This document shows positions 43,195 through 53,100 of a DNA stretch of 64,000 bases, piece after piece (positions within the stretch are counted from its first letter, which is position 1; the number at the start of each line of letters is the position of its first letter). Both the position numbers and the translations under genes were made by a program. A model generated the notes under the pieces. That model saw only the letters and a program-made list of their open reading frames with translations. It was not told the origin of the DNA and did not search any database. This stretch comes from Hymenobacter citatus (GTDB taxonomy: Bacteria > Bacteroidota > Bacteroidia > Cytophagales > Hymenobacteraceae), in the NCBI RefSeq assembly GCF_014333615.1, contig NZ_JACSCY010000005.1, positions 62,001 to 126,000 of the forward strand, in the 5' to 3' direction.

Positions 43195-43509
43195 ACGATT
43201 TCTGGTACTCCTACCCCGGCTTCGCCTACCCCCTACAATACCATTCCTCCGGCAAACTCGCAACCCTATTTTACTAGCAATATTTCATTGCTATATTCTT
43301 TAGTTTCTATGCAAAAAGCGGCTGAGCACTACCGCTTTGCGATTATGTGGAAAACTTCTAAAGGAAAGGTTTGTCCTACACCTTCGAGACGAATATCTTC
43401 CGACTATCAATAGTCGAAAAGTTCCTTCGATTCATCCTTTTTCGCATCAGTACCTGCGCCCCTCCAGGGGTAGGGATTCCCATATCTTAACCTACAAACC
43501 GCTACGCCT
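43195..43509. promoter_or_regulatory. Promoter/leader region of nrdA
   Basis: No gene is seen. The stretch contains a degenerate DnaA-like box (TTTTCCACA on the minus strand, 43346-43354), an AT-rich patch at 43268-43320, and a GC-rich hairpin CCCCTCCAGGGG near 43460. It likely holds an independent nrdA promoter, since nrdB is separated by an opposite-strand gene. Confidence 0.4.
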
Positions 43510-45894
43510 ATGTTGGTAATCAAACGCGACGGTCGCCGCGAATCCGTGAAATTCGATAAAGTAACGGCCCGCATTGAAAAGCTCTGCTACGGGCTGAATA
43601 TGGATTTCGTGTCGCCGATTGAGGTGGCGAAGAAGGTGATTGACGGCATCTACGACGGCGTGACGACCGTGGAGCTGGACAACCTGGCCGCCGAAACGGC
43701 TGCCTCGCTCACCACCAAGCACCCCGACTACGCCATCCTGGCCGCCCGCATTGCCGTGAGCAACCTGCATAAGGTGACCTCGAAGTCGTTTTCTTCGACC
43801 ATGAAGCGCCTCTACACCTACGAGGACCCCAAGAACGGCGAAAACGCTTCCTTGCTGGCCAAGGACGTGTGGGAAGTAATTCATAACCACGCCCATACGC
43901 TGGACTCGGCCATCATCTACGACCGCGACTACAATTACGACTTCTTCGGCTTCAAGACGCTGGAGCGCTCCTACCTGCTGCGCCTCGACGGCAAGATTGT
44001 GGAGCGCCCCCAGCACATGCTGATGCGCGTGTCGGTAGGCATTCACAAGAACGACATCGACTCGGTTATCAAGACCTACAACATGATGTCGGAGCGGTGG
44101 ATGACGCACGCTACGCCTACCCTGTTCAACGCCGGTACGCCCAAGCCGCAGATGTCGTCGTGCTTCCTGCTCACGATGAAGGACGACTCTATTGAGGGCA
44201 TTTACGACACGCTGAAGAACTGCGCGCTGATTTCGCAGTCGGCTGGCGGTATTGGGTTGGCTGTGCACAACGTGCGCGCTACCGGCTCCTACATCAAAGG
44301 CACCAACGGCAACTCCAATGGCCTAGTGCCTATGCTGAAGGTGTTCAACGATACGGCCCGCTACGTGGACCAAGGCGGCGGCAAGCGCAAGGGCGCTTTT
44401 GCCATCTACCTGGAGCCCTGGCACGCCGACATCTTCGACTTCCTGGACCTGAAGAAGAACCACGGCAAGGAGGAAAACCGCGCCCGCGACCTGTTCTACG
44501 CCCTCTGGACGCCCGACTTGTTTATGAAGCGCGTGGAGGAAAACGGCAAGTGGACGCTGATGTGCCCCCACGAGTGCCCCGGCCTGGACACCACTTGGGG
44601 TCCCGAGTTTGAGCGCTTGTACATGAAGTACGAGAAGGAAGGCCGCGGCCGCAAGACCATCAAGGCGCAGGAGTTGTGGTTTGCCATCTTGGAAAGCCAG
44701 ACCGAGACCGGCACGCCCTACATGCTGTTCAAGGATGCCGCTAACGGCAAGAGCAACCAGCAGAACCTGGGCGTGATTAAGTCGTCGAACCTGTGCACCG
44801 AGATTATGGAGTACACCGACAAGGACGAAATTGCGGTGTGCAACCTGGCCTCGCTGGCCCTACCCCGCTACCTCGTAACCGACGCGCAGGGCAACACCAC
44901 CTTCGACCACGACAAGCTGTACGAGGTAACGTACCAGACCACGCTGAACCTGAACAAGGTGATTGACGTGAACTACTACCCCGTGCCCGAGACGCAGCGC
45001 AGCAACTTCCGCCACCGCCCCATCGGGCTGGGCGTGCAGGGACTGGCCGATACGTTTATTGCCCTGCGGATGCCGTTTGAAAGCGACGAAGCCAGCGGCC
45101 TGAACAAGGACATCTTCGAGACCATCTACTTCGCGGCCATGACGGCCTCCAAGGACCTAGCCATCAAAGACGGTGCGTACGAGACCTTCCCCGGCTCGCC
45201 GCTGAGCCAAGGTAAGTTCCAGTTCGATCTGTGGGGCGTAACGCCCGAGTCGGGCCGGTGGGACTGGGAAACGCTGCGCGCTGAGGTAGTGGAGCACGGC
45301 GTGCGCAACTCGCTGCTGGTAGCGCCTATGCCTACCGCCAGCACGGCGCAGATCTTGGGCAACAACGAGTCGTTTGAGCCTTACACGAGCAACATCTACG
45401 TGCGGCGCGTGCTCTCGGGCGAGTTCATGGTAGTGAACAAGCACTTGTTGAAAGACCTAGTGGCCCTGAACCTCTGGAGCGACCAGATGAAGCAGGAAAT
45501 CATTGCGGCCAACGGCTCGGTGCAGAACATCGACCGGATTCCGCAGCACATCAAGGACCTGTATAAGACGGTGTGGGAAATCTCGCAACGCCGCATCATT
45601 GATATGTCGGCCGACCGGGGCGCCTACATCTGCCAGAGCCAGAGCTTGAACCTGCACGTGCAAAACGTGAACTTCGGCAAGCTCACCAGCATGCACTTCC
45701 ACAGCTGGAAGCGCGGCCTGAAAACCGGCATGTACTACCTGCGTACCAAAGCCGCCGCCGACGCTATCAAGTTCACGGTGGAGAAACAAGCCGCCGAAAC
45801 CCTGGAGCCGGTCTACGCCAACGTCGCCCAGAACCAAAGCGACATGAGCTGCTCGCTGGATAATCCGGACGCCTGCGAGGCTTGCGGGTCGTAA
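43510..45894 (+). CDS. nrdA: Ribonucleotide reductase class Ia large (catalytic) subunit
   Basis: The 794-residue R1 subunit reduces ribonucleoside diphosphates. It begins with an ATP-cone ([23 protein letters not shown]), the allosteric activity site. The active-site cysteine is in [10 protein letters not shown], the Asn-Cys-Glu catalytic triad is in [10 protein letters not shown], and the radical-transfer tyrosines lie in the C-terminal region. The tail ends CEACGS, the CxxC that takes electrons from thioredoxin or glutaredoxin. The length is normal for class Ia. A strong terminator follows 27 bp downstream. Confidence 0.97.
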   Translation: MLVIKRDGRRESVKFDKVTARIEKLCYGLNMDFVSPIEVAKKVIDGIYDGVTTVELDNLAAETAASLTTKHPDYAILAARIAVSNLHKVTSKSFSSTMKRLYTYEDPKNGENASLLAKDVWEVIHNHAHTLDSAIIYDRDYNYDFFGFKTLERSYLLRLDGKIVERPQHMLMRVSVGIHKNDIDSVIKTYNMMSERWMTHATPTLFNAGTPKPQMSSCFLLTMKDDSIEGIYDTLKNCALISQSAGGIGLAVHNVRATGSYIKGTNGNSNGLVPMLKVFNDTARYVDQGGGKRKGAFAIYLEPWHADIFDFLDLKKNHGKEENRARDLFYALWTPDLFMKRVEENGKWTLMCPHECPGLDTTWGPEFERLYMKYEKEGRGRKTIKAQELWFAILESQTETGTPYMLFKDAANGKSNQQNLGVIKSSNLCTEIMEYTDKDEIAVCNLASLALPRYLVTDAQGNTTFDHDKLYEVTYQTTLNLNKVIDVNYYPVPETQRSNFRHRPIGLGVQGLADTFIALRMPFESDEASGLNKDIFETIYFAAMTASKDLAIKDGAYETFPGSPLSQGKFQFDLWGVTPESGRWDWETLRAEVVEHGVRNSLLVAPMPTASTAQILGNNESFEPYTSNIYVRRVLSGEFMVVNKHLLKDLVALNLWSDQMKQEIIAANGSVQNIDRIPQHIKDLYKTVWEISQRRIIDMSADRGAYICQSQSLNLHVQNVNFGKLTSMHFHSWKRGLKTGMYYLRTKAAADAIKFTVEKQAAETLEPVYANVAQNQSDMSCSLDNPDACEACGS

Positions 45895-45921
45895 GGGAAA
45901 CAAAATAATTTTCTGCTATTA

Positions 45922-45965
45922 AAAAAGCTTCCGATTCCAATTTTATAGTGAGTCGGAAGCTTTTT
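45922..45965 (+). terminator. Intrinsic terminator after nrdA
   Basis: An AAAAGCTTCCGA arm pairs with TCGGAAGCTTTT across a loop of about 16 nt, followed by TTTTT at 45961. It ends the nrdA transcript just before the next gene. Confidence 0.88.
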
Positions 45966-45982
45966 GCTTCTAAAATATCTTT

Positions 45983-47404
45983 ATGAAAACACTCACAATC
46001 TCGGGAAATGACGCATTGGAACTTTCTACGAAAGAGGAAAGTCATTTCTATGATAGAAAGGCAGCGGAGATTAAACCCGCCTCGTTACAGAAGCACGCTG
46101 TTGCCTTTGCTAATGCAGATGGTGGCGATGTAATAATTGGTATCGCAGATGATAAAGACGAGCCTGATCCTGTAAAACGTTGGAAAGGGTTAAAAGACGT
46201 AGAGGATTTTAATTCTATATTTCAAGTACTCGCTGAGGTTAACCCTTCTATTACTTACAGTGCTACTTTTTTAGTGTGCCCAGAGAAGCCAGGTGTGATA
46301 TTGCGGTTGACTATTGAGAAGAGTGATAAAGTTCACTCCACATCAGATAAAACTGTTTACGTTAGGCGTTCTGCTCAGTCCTTACCACTAAAAGACCCTA
46401 TAAAAATTCAGGAATTATCCTTTGCAAAAGGCGAATCTTCCTTTGAAGATTATATAATCAACGATGCTGTTCCAGAAGATATTTTTGACTCTAAAGAGAT
46501 AAGAAATTTTCTTAAAGACTACTCTCCCCACACAGATCCTATCGATTTTACAGTTGGGCAAAACCTTGTGAATAGAAAAGACTTTAGCCCTAGAAGTGCG
46601 GGTATTTTACTATTTGCAGATAATCCTTCGGTGGTAATTCCGAGAAAATGTGCTGTCAAAATCACCAGATATGAGACATCCGATCTTGACCCAACCCGAG
46701 ACCATTTGAGGGAGCAATATTCTTTAGAAGGGCCTCTGTACAGCCTAATTCAAGAGACAGTAGATAAGATAACTCAAGTCATGGCTGACGTTGTTACTTG
46801 GACTGCTCGAGGGCTCCATGCAGTTGCATATCCGCCTGAAACCATTTGGGAAATAGTGGTAAATGCTCTTATACATAGAGATTACTCAATTTCCGATGAT
46901 GTACATGTCTTGGTTTTTGACAATCGGATTGAAGTACTTAGTCCTGGAAAGCTGCCAGGGTATGTTACTGTTGACAATATTTTAGAAGCTAGATTCTCCA
47001 GGAATTCTAAAATTGTCAGGACGTTGAACAGATATAAAAATCCTCCTAACAAGGATATGGGGGAAGGTTTAGATACTGCATTTAAGAGAATGTCCGAAAT
47101 GCAGTTGTCAGAACCTATTATACGCGTTGAGAATAATTATGTAAGAGTAATTATATCTCATACAAAAATAGCTTCAGCAGAAGTATCTATATTAGATTTC
47201 TTGCAGCATAATACTCAGATTACGAATAGTATAGTTAGGAATATGACAGGTATAAGATCTGAGAATACCGTAAAAGACGTTTTCTATAAGTTGAGCAAAA
47301 GAAATATTATAGAAAGAGTACCAGGCTTAAACGGTAACCTAGCAGCTTGGAGATTAACTACTGCCGGTAAGAAGTTAATTGCTGATGGAATTGCGGCAGA
47401 ATAG
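45983..47404 (+). CDS. Schlafen-type AlbA_2 domain ATP-binding protein with C-terminal HATPase-like and wHTH parts
   Basis: The 473-residue protein has an AlbA_2 domain at the N terminus (EESHFYDRKAAEIKPASLQKH, then ANADGGDVIIGIAD). A HATPase_c_4-type segment follows with PPETIWEIVVNALIHRDYS and FDNRIEVLSPG, which recalls a GHKL N-box. The C-terminal winged-helix-like end runs ITNSIVRNMTG to AAWRLTTAGKKLI. Such proteins are predicted transcription regulators or nucleases, and some are defence-associated. The gene is much more AT-rich than nrdA just upstream, suggesting horizontal acquisition. Confidence 0.82.
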   Translation: MKTLTISGNDALELSTKEESHFYDRKAAEIKPASLQKHAVAFANADGGDVIIGIADDKDEPDPVKRWKGLKDVEDFNSIFQVLAEVNPSITYSATFLVCPEKPGVILRLTIEKSDKVHSTSDKTVYVRRSAQSLPLKDPIKIQELSFAKGESSFEDYIINDAVPEDIFDSKEIRNFLKDYSPHTDPIDFTVGQNLVNRKDFSPRSAGILLFADNPSVVIPRKCAVKITRYETSDLDPTRDHLREQYSLEGPLYSLIQETVDKITQVMADVVTWTARGLHAVAYPPETIWEIVVNALIHRDYSISDDVHVLVFDNRIEVLSPGKLPGYVTVDNILEARFSRNSKIVRTLNRYKNPPNKDMGEGLDTAFKRMSEMQLSEPIIRVENNYVRVIISHTKIASAEVSILDFLQHNTQITNSIVRNMTGIRSENTVKDVFYKLSKRNIIERVPGLNGNLAAWRLTTAGKKLIADGIAAE

Positions 47405-47425
47405 CAAAATAAATTCTTGTCAATG

Positions 47426-47569
47426 GCGCGGGGCTGTGCCCCGTGCCTACTATTTGCAGGCCTCTGGCCTGCCGTCGTCCGCGCTAGTAGGGAGATTTGG
47501 GTAGGGCGAGTCGTTCGGGCGGGCAAGCCAGAGGCCTGCGAATAGTAGGCACGGGGCACAGCCCCGCGC
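47426..47569. repeat. Large palindrome, family C (GCGCGGGGCTGTGCCCCGTGCC), left copy
   Basis: Arms of about 43 bp are nearly perfect complements: GCGCGGGGCTGTGCCCCGTG from 47426, and its complement ending at 47569. Each arm also folds on itself (GGGGCTGTGCCCC). The loop is about 57 nt. A second, similar element lies at 48231-48371, so the toxin-antitoxin pair is bracketed by two copies. Confidence 0.9.
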
Positions 47570-47609
47570 AAGTAGACACAGTTACACACAGCATTCCTAT
47601 CTTAGTTTT

Positions 47610-47843
47610 ATGGCTGACCTACTCTCCCGCATCACCATTAACCCGACCATCTGCCATGGTCAGCCTACCGTGCGCGGCTTACGCTACCCGGTACAGAACG
47701 TGCTGGAACTCTTGGCTTCCGGCATGACGGAGGCCGAGATTCTAGCGGACTACGAAGACCTGGAAGCAGACGACTTACGCGCCTGCCAAGCATACGCCGC
47801 AGAGTTGCTAAAGACCAAGACCTTTTACCGCTTGGCTTCTTAA
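47610..47843 (+). CDS. DUF433 antitoxin-like protein
   Basis: The 77-residue protein begins MADLLSRITINPTICHGQPT and continues VRGLRYPVQNVLELLASGMT, with EAEILADYEDLEADDLRACQAYA, the DUF433 (MerR-like/VapB-type HTH) signature. It is the expected antitoxin partner of the DUF5615 protein. Its stop codon overlaps the next start by 1 bp (TAATG), so the pair is translationally coupled. It should bind its own promoter in the 40 bp after the left palindrome. Confidence 0.9.
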   Translation: MADLLSRITINPTICHGQPTVRGLRYPVQNVLELLASGMTEAEILADYEDLEADDLRACQAYAAELLKTKTFYRLAS

Positions 47844-48214
47844 TGGCCTCTACCCCAGTGAAGGTACTGGTAGACGCGCAGCTACCGAGACATCTGGCGC
47901 GCTGGCTTGCGCACGAAGCCGGTTTTGACGCCTTGCATACGCTAGACTTACCCGCTGCCAACCGTACCGCCGACGATAGTATCAACGAGCTATCGGTGCG
48001 AGAAAATCGGGTAGTCATCACCAAGGATGCTGACTTTGTGAACAGTTTTATTCTCCAAAGTCGGCCTTATAAGTTGCTATTGGTTTCTACAGGCAATAGC
48101 AGCACCAATGAGCTGATCGAGCTATTTCGCCGGAATCTGCCGGAGCTGACGAAGGCCTTGCAGTGGCATAGTTACATTGAATTGTCGCGGGAGCAGCTAC
48201 TGATCCATCGGTAA
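47843..48214 (+). CDS. DUF5615 PIN-like toxin
   Basis: The 123-residue protein reads KVLVDAQLPRHLARWL (first acidic residue of the PIN/Mut7-C fold), then DDSINELSVRENRVVITKDADF (second pair, Asp/Glu and KD-D) and LLLVSTGN. This matches DUF5615 PIN-like ribonucleases paired with DUF433 antitoxins. The target is unknown. It follows the antitoxin with a 1-bp overlap and ends just before the right palindrome. Confidence 0.9.
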   Translation: MASTPVKVLVDAQLPRHLARWLAHEAGFDALHTLDLPAANRTADDSINELSVRENRVVITKDADFVNSFILQSRPYKLLLVSTGNSSTNELIELFRRNLPELTKALQWHSYIELSREQLLIHR

Positions 48215-48230
48215 GCAATACCCTATTACT

Positions 48231-48371
48231 GGCGCGGGGCTGTGCCCCGTGCCGACTATGCGCAGGCCTTTGGCCTGCCCGCCCGAACGACTTACCCGAA
48301 CAACCCTAATGGCACGGACGAGTGCAGGCCAGAGGCCTGCCGATAGTCGGCACGGAGCACAGCCCCGCGCC
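48231..48371. repeat. Large palindrome, family C, right copy
   Basis: GGCGCGGGGCTGTGCCCCGTGCC from 48231 is mirrored by its complement (one or two mismatches) ending at 48371. The arms are about 45 bp. They closely resemble those at 47426-47569, although the central loop differs. Confidence 0.9.
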
Positions 48372-48474
48372 ATCGTTTCAACGAAATGGCGTGTAGCAGC
48401 GTAGGCGGGTGTACTGCTGCTAGCCTCGCTAGCGCGCACCAAGCACTGCTGCTTGTGTCTGGCAGGGCATCGAT

Positions 48475-49260
48475 ATGAGAAAACTGGACGCGCTGGATTG
48501 TAGGAGCCTTCTATTACTGAGCACTGTATTCTTCCTGCTGCTGGCGCGGCCCGGCTACGGGCAGACGCGCGAGAACATAGACTCCATCGACCCCGGCCGG
48601 CCCGACCAAACCAACGGGACCAGCGTGGTGCAGAAGCACTTTGTGCAGTTGGAAGGCGGCCTGCGCTACCAGAAGGGGCGGTCGTCGCGCACCTATGATT
48701 ACCCTACCCTCACGGTGCGCTATGGCCTGCTGGATAGGGTAGAGCTCCGGCTGGGCACCGGATTTGAGGCGTCGGTGCCGAGCAGCAGCCGACAGCGCCA
48801 GCGGGGTGTGGGGGCGCCCGAGGTAGGCACCCGCGTGCAGTTGTGGGATGAGAAGGGCATCCTGCCGCAAGCCGCCTTCACGGCTACGGCTACCCTACCC
48901 GTTGGCAAGAAAGAGCTGCGCCCTACCAACCCCGAGGCCCGCCTGCGCCTAGGCTTTTCCAACTCTCTCACCGATGCGCTTAGCCTCACCTACACTTACG
49001 GCTATGGCTGGATACAGAATGCCACCGAGCAGAAGTACGCCGTGAAGCTCGCGGCTCGGCTCAACAAACAGTTTTCGGTCTATGGCGAGGCCTTTGGGAC
49101 TACCACCACGGGTAGCCTCCCCGACAATGAGGTAGATGCGGGGCTGCTGTGGTTGGTGCGGCCGAATTTGCAGCTGGACATTGCCGGCGGCGTGGGCGTC
49201 AGCCGCGCCGCGCCGGCCTTTTTTATCACCACGGGCGCGTCTATCCGGCTGCCATATTAG
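48475..49260 (+). CDS. Outer-membrane transporter-like protein (MetA-pathway phenol-degradation family fold)
   Basis: The 261-residue protein has a signal peptide (LLLSTVFFLLLARPGYGQ) after a short basic N terminus. The rest is alternating beta strands, from HFVQLEGGLRYQKG through YPTLTVRYGLLDRVELRLGTGF to DAGLLWLVRPNLQLDIAGGVG and the aromatic end TGASIRLPY. This is the pattern of the PF13557-type beta-barrel proteins annotated as transporter. The substrate is unknown. Confidence 0.7.
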   Translation: MRKLDALDCRSLLLLSTVFFLLLARPGYGQTRENIDSIDPGRPDQTNGTSVVQKHFVQLEGGLRYQKGRSSRTYDYPTLTVRYGLLDRVELRLGTGFEASVPSSSRQRQRGVGAPEVGTRVQLWDEKGILPQAAFTATATLPVGKKELRPTNPEARLRLGFSNSLTDALSLTYTYGYGWIQNATEQKYAVKLAARLNKQFSVYGEAFGTTTTGSLPDNEVDAGLLWLVRPNLQLDIAGGVGVSRAAPAFFITTGASIRLPY

Positions 49261-49422
49261 GGTAGGCAAGGTCTGGGGTATTGCGTTGGCGTTGGGGCCA
49301 GCGTTATGTGCTGACATTCGCTTATGGGGTCAGCTACTCGCAGATAGCGGCTACTTGGTGGCCCTGTGGCCGTTTTTGCGCGTATAGCGTACGCTACTAT
49401 CTCATTTCTACCCCCTCTGCCT

Positions 49423-50106
49423 ATGCTACCCCGCGTAATCTGCCACATGATGACTTCCCTGGACGGCCGCATTATTCTGAGCCGTTGGGGCGATGCGCCC
49501 AACACCCAGGAGTATGAAACCACCGCCGCCACCTTCGAGGCCGATGCCTGGCTGTGCGGCCGCGTGACCATGGAGAAGGACTTCACCGAAGGCCTGAAGC
49601 CCGATCTGCAACCCGTACCCGAACCCCTCGACCGCTCCGACTTCGTAGCCGAGCACTCCGCCGACTCGTTTGTGGTGGCCGTAGACGCGCACGGCAAGCT
49701 GGGCTGGGAGTCGGCCGATATTGATGGGGAACATATCATCAGCGTGTTGTCGGAACAGGTGAGCGACGAGTACCTGGCTTACCTGCGCCGCGTGGGCGTG
49801 TCGTATGTGTTTGGCGGAGCCGAGGAGCTGAATTTCAAGCAGGTGCTGACCAAGCTAGGGGAGCTGTTTCCAATTCAAACCATTTTGCTGGAAGGTGGCG
49901 GGCACATCAATGGCTCTTTGCTGAAGGCTGGGCTGATAGACGAGCTGAGCGTGTTGCACTACCCGGTGGTAGACGGCGCGGCCTCATCGCCTACCCTCTT
50001 CGAGCAGGGCGACCAGCCGGGGCCACCGCGGCAGTTTGCGTTGCAGCACGTGGAGCAGCGGCCCGAGGGCATTCTGTGGCTGCGCTACGCAGCTGCCAAG
50101 GGGTAG
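49423..50106 (+). CDS. RibD C-terminal domain / dihydrofolate-reductase-family protein
   Basis: The 227-residue protein opens MLPRVICHMMTSLDGRI, the RibD_C/DHFR-like N terminus, and later contains LLEGGGHINGSLLKAGLIDE, the NADPH-binding GGG motif. It lacks the deaminase domain of RibD, so it is a stand-alone reductase of unknown substrate. The longer ORF from 49366 adds unconserved residues; the ATG at 49423 is preferred. Confidence 0.88.
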   Translation: MLPRVICHMMTSLDGRIILSRWGDAPNTQEYETTAATFEADAWLCGRVTMEKDFTEGLKPDLQPVPEPLDRSDFVAEHSADSFVVAVDAHGKLGWESADIDGEHIISVLSEQVSDEYLAYLRRVGVSYVFGGAEELNFKQVLTKLGELFPIQTILLEGGGHINGSLLKAGLIDELSVLHYPVVDGAASSPTLFEQGDQPGPPRQFALQHVEQRPEGILWLRYAAAKG

Positions 50107-50178
50107 GCACCCATTGGCAGCCGTGTGCGTAGAACGACTTGGCATTGAAGCCCTTCTCTCACTCCTAGTTCTTTCGCC

Positions 50179-51414
50179 ATGTTTCGCTTTCTTGTTTTTG
50201 TGCTGGCCGTAGCGCTCAGCCTGAGCCACACCGCCACGGCGGCCGGTGAACTACCGCCCCGGCCCAACCCCTTCACCTTCGTAACCGACAAGGCCCAGCT
50301 GCTCGACGCCACCGACGCCCGGAAGCTGGAAAACGGCCTGCGCACCTACGCCGACAACAACGGCACGCAGGTAGTAGTGGTAACCGTGCCTACCCTGAAA
50401 GGCCGCTCCGTAGCCGACTATGCCCGCGCGCTGGGCACCGCCTGGGGCGTAGGCCAGCGCGACCGGAACAACGGCGTGGTGGTGCTGATTGCAGCGCAGG
50501 AGCGTCAAGTGAGCATTCAGGCGGGCTCGGGCCTGCGCAGCCAGATTACGCCCGCGCTTACCGACCGCATCATCAGTCAGCAGATGGGGCCGCAGTTCAA
50601 GCAGGGGCGCTACTTTGCTGGCTTGCGGGCCGGGCTGAACACCTTATTACAAGCGGCCAACCCCGGCTCGGCGCCTACCCAGGCCCCGGCAGCCACTTCG
50701 CCCGCTACTGCTGATGCTCCCGTTGCTTCAGCGCCACTTGATGAGCCCATGGATCAACCATCTAGCGCGCCTTTTTCGCCGGGTATGTCCAGTCCTACCC
50801 CCGAGCCATCGGGGCCGGGTATGGGTACTCTGCTGCTGGGGGCTTTGGTGGTGGGTGGCGTAATCTGGCTTTTGGTGAAGCTGTTTCGTCGTAAAAGCGC
50901 CGCGCAAAATACTACTGGCAACACGCCTGATTTCCTACCGAATCGTGCCAATCAGCCTACCCAGGGCTACAACCAGGGTGGGCAACGGCCAGCGCCAGAC
51001 TTCTTCCCCAATCGGGGTAGCAACGCTGGTAATAGCAGTGGCGGTGGTGGCAGTGGCATTGGCGGCATGTTGGCCACGGGTGCCGCGGCTGCAGCCGGCG
51101 CCTACCTCGGCAACCGCATGGCTTCGGGCCAGAGCCACACCGGCAACGATTTACAGCTGGGCCACGACAACACAGCCGCCGCCGGCATGGGCGCGGCCGG
51201 CCTGGGTACTACCCCGCCCGCTTCGGATGGCGAGGTGAACGACTTTTTTGGTGGCGCCAGCGCTGCCAACGACCCTGGCCCGGACTACTTCTCCGACGAC
51301 GTGGCGTCGGGTACCGATTACTTCTCGTCCGACAACTCCTACGATGATTCGTCGTCGGATGACGTGGGTGGCGGTGGCTTCGACGACAGCAGCGACAACA
51401 GCGGCTCCTGGTAG
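50179..51414 (+). CDS. TPM domain (TPM_phosphatase) membrane protein
   Basis: The 411-residue protein has a signal peptide (MFRFLVFVLAVALSLSHTATAAG). A TPM domain follows at about 33-150 (FVTDKAQLLDATDARKLENGL, then GVVVLIAAQERQVSIQAGSGL). After a Pro/Ala/Ser linker there is a transmembrane helix (about 216-234, GTLLLGALVVGGVIWLLVK) and a long Gly/Ser/Asn-rich tail ending in an Asp/Ser-rich repeat region. The family includes Rv2345-like and Psb32-like proteins. The low-complexity tail resembles those of YgcG-type proteins. Confidence 0.88.
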   Translation: MFRFLVFVLAVALSLSHTATAAGELPPRPNPFTFVTDKAQLLDATDARKLENGLRTYADNNGTQVVVVTVPTLKGRSVADYARALGTAWGVGQRDRNNGVVVLIAAQERQVSIQAGSGLRSQITPALTDRIISQQMGPQFKQGRYFAGLRAGLNTLLQAANPGSAPTQAPAATSPATADAPVASAPLDEPMDQPSSAPFSPGMSSPTPEPSGPGMGTLLLGALVVGGVIWLLVKLFRRKSAAQNTTGNTPDFLPNRANQPTQGYNQGGQRPAPDFFPNRGSNAGNSSGGGGSGIGGMLATGAAAAAGAYLGNRMASGQSHTGNDLQLGHDNTAAAGMGAAGLGTTPPASDGEVNDFFGGASAANDPGPDYFSDDVASGTDYFSSDNSYDDSSSDDVGGGGFDDSSDNSGSW

Positions 51415-51526
51415 CAAACCGGGCGCTGTCTTCGGGCGCTGCGCAGCTTGTTATCAACGCAAAGGCCGCGCGCCGGGGCAGACAAGTATCGTCTGACTCG
51501 GTGCGCGGCCTTTGCCTGTATGGCGC

Positions 51527-51967
51527 TTAGCTGTAGCGGAAGGCGAATTCCTGGGTTTGTGCCCGCAGCCACGCTATTGCCTCTGCCTCGTCGGTGAAAT
51601 AGCGGTAGGTGAGCTGCATGTTTTGCGCGTGTAGGCGCACGGTATCCATGGCCAGCCGGGCAAAGGCATCGTGTGCCTGCACAATGGCGCCGTAGCGGTA
51701 GCCGCCTTCTACGATGGTCAGTGGCAGCCATTCCTCTACCAACCAGCGCTGCTCCTCCAGCGTGAAAGCCTGCATACGGCGCTGATCGACAAGCAGTATG
51801 CCCTGTCCCTGCCGCATGAGCAAATGCTTGGTATGCTGCAACAAGCCATGCCATGCGCTGGCCTCCCGGCGGCCCGGCATATAGGTTAGCCGCACAAAGC
51901 CGCCCCGGTCTTCTTCTACGCGGCCCGCCGCATTCTCAAAGTATAATCGGTTGGAGGGAGGAAACAT
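51527..51967 (-). CDS. STAS/SpoIIAA-like small protein
   Basis: The 146-residue protein reads MFPPSNRLYFENAAGRVEEDRGGFVRLTYMPGRR, then LLQHTKHLLMRQGQGILLVDQRR, and ends AEAIAWLRAQTQEFAFRYS. The alternating strand-helix pattern and the final WLRAQ are typical of the STAS-SpoIIAA-like proteins expanded in Hymenobacter. No phospho-site can be assigned. I chose the ATG at 51967; the longer ORF to 52066 adds residues unlike the family. Confidence 0.6.
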   Translation of the reverse strand: MFPPSNRLYFENAAGRVEEDRGGFVRLTYMPGRREASAWHGLLQHTKHLLMRQGQGILLVDQRRMQAFTLEEQRWLVEEWLPLTIVEGGYRYGAIVQAHDAFARLAMDTVRLHAQNMQLTYRYFTDEAEAIAWLRAQTQEFAFRYS

Positions 51968-52263
51968 GTAAAAACACGATGAATGCGGAGAACACAAAGA
52001 TATGCGTAAGCGGTGTTTCGTGCTCTTTTCCGCAGAGAAATAGGCTCGAAAAACTACAGCAACCAAACAATGCCGCTACCAGTTCACCATGCCCACGCTT
52101 CTCTGCGGGGTTGCTGTTGTGCAGCTCCTGTTATGGGTAAGCGGCAAGCCGATACTTTTTTAACAATTCGTGTACCCAACTTGCCATTTTCAGATTTCTG
52201 GTGGGCAAATTTCTATCTTGGTGGGCATTACCTGTTCCGTGTCTTTCCATTCAGCCCCCTTAT

Positions 52264-53100
52264 ATGACTACCCGAAGAGACTTTCTGACTTCCGTAGGTG
52301 CCCTTGCTACCGGCATGTTGGCTCTGCCTACCCTGGCCCATGCCGCCCGCGTGCAAGATATTGGCCTTCAGTTGTATAGCGTGCGCGATGATATGATGCG
52401 TGATGCCAAGGGCACGCTCACCAGCCTAGCCAAAATGGGCTACAAGGAAATCGAATCGGCCAACAGCGCCAAGGGCTACTACTACGGCCTGTCGCCCAAG
52501 GAAATGAAGAAGTTGATGGGCGACTTGGGCATGAACCTGCGCAGCGGCCACGTGGGCATCGACAACAACTGGCAGAAAGCCGTGGACGCCGCCGCTGAGG
52601 CCGGCCAGCCCTACCTAGTGTGCCCCTCCCTCCCAACCCAGGGCCAGACCGTGAGCAACTACGAGCGGTGCGCCGACACCTTCAACAAAGCCGCCGAAGC
52701 GTGCCGCAAGGCTGGCATACAGTTCGCCTACCACAACCATAACTCCGAGTTTGAGAAAGACAACGGCCGCGTGCTCTACGATGTGCTGCTGGATAAAACC
52801 GACCCGCGCCTGGTGTCGATGGAAATGGACCTGGGTTGGGTGGTAGTGGCCGGCCAGGACCCGTTCGATTACTTTAAGCGCTACCCCAACCGCTTCCCGT
52901 TGTGGCACCTCAAGGACATGAAGAAGGGGGAAGCCCACAGCACCGTGCTCGGCACCGGCCGCCTGGATGTGGCCAAGCTGCTGCGCAGCGCCAAGCAGTC
53001 GGGCATGAAATACTTTTTTGTGGAGCAGGAAGAGTACGAAGGCGCCCCGCTTGCGAGCATGCAGCGCAATATTGCCTACCTCAAGGGGCTGAATTACTAA
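52264..53100 (+). CDS. Periplasmic sugar phosphate isomerase/epimerase-like TIM-barrel protein
   Basis: The 278-residue protein has a twin-arginine signal (TTRRDFLTSVGALATGM..AHA). The mature part is an AP-endonuclease-2-type TIM barrel with IGLQLYSVRDDMMRDA, then KEIESANS, FAYHNHNSEF, MEMDLGWVV and ending YFFVEQEEYE. The metal ligands Glu/His/Asp of the fold are present (His in YHNHN, Glu in MEMDLGW). It would act in the periplasm on sugars, probably 3-keto sugars given the cluster downstream. The ATG at 52264 begins the Tat signal. Confidence 0.85.
   Translation: MTTRRDFLTSVGALATGMLALPTLAHAARVQDIGLQLYSVRDDMMRDAKGTLTSLAKMGYKEIESANSAKGYYYGLSPKEMKKLMGDLGMNLRSGHVGIDNNWQKAVDAAAEAGQPYLVCPSLPTQGQTVSNYERCADTFNKAAEACRKAGIQFAYHNHNSEFEKDNGRVLYDVLLDKTDPRLVSMEMDLGWVVVAGQDPFDYFKRYPNRFPLWHLKDMKKGEAHSTVLGTGRLDVAKLLRSAKQSGMKYFFVEQEEYEGAPLASMQRNIAYLKGLNY

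Noticed and set aside
47426..48371. CRISPR array
   Set aside because: The two repeats are large self-complementary palindromes separated by coding genes, without regular short repeats and spacers.
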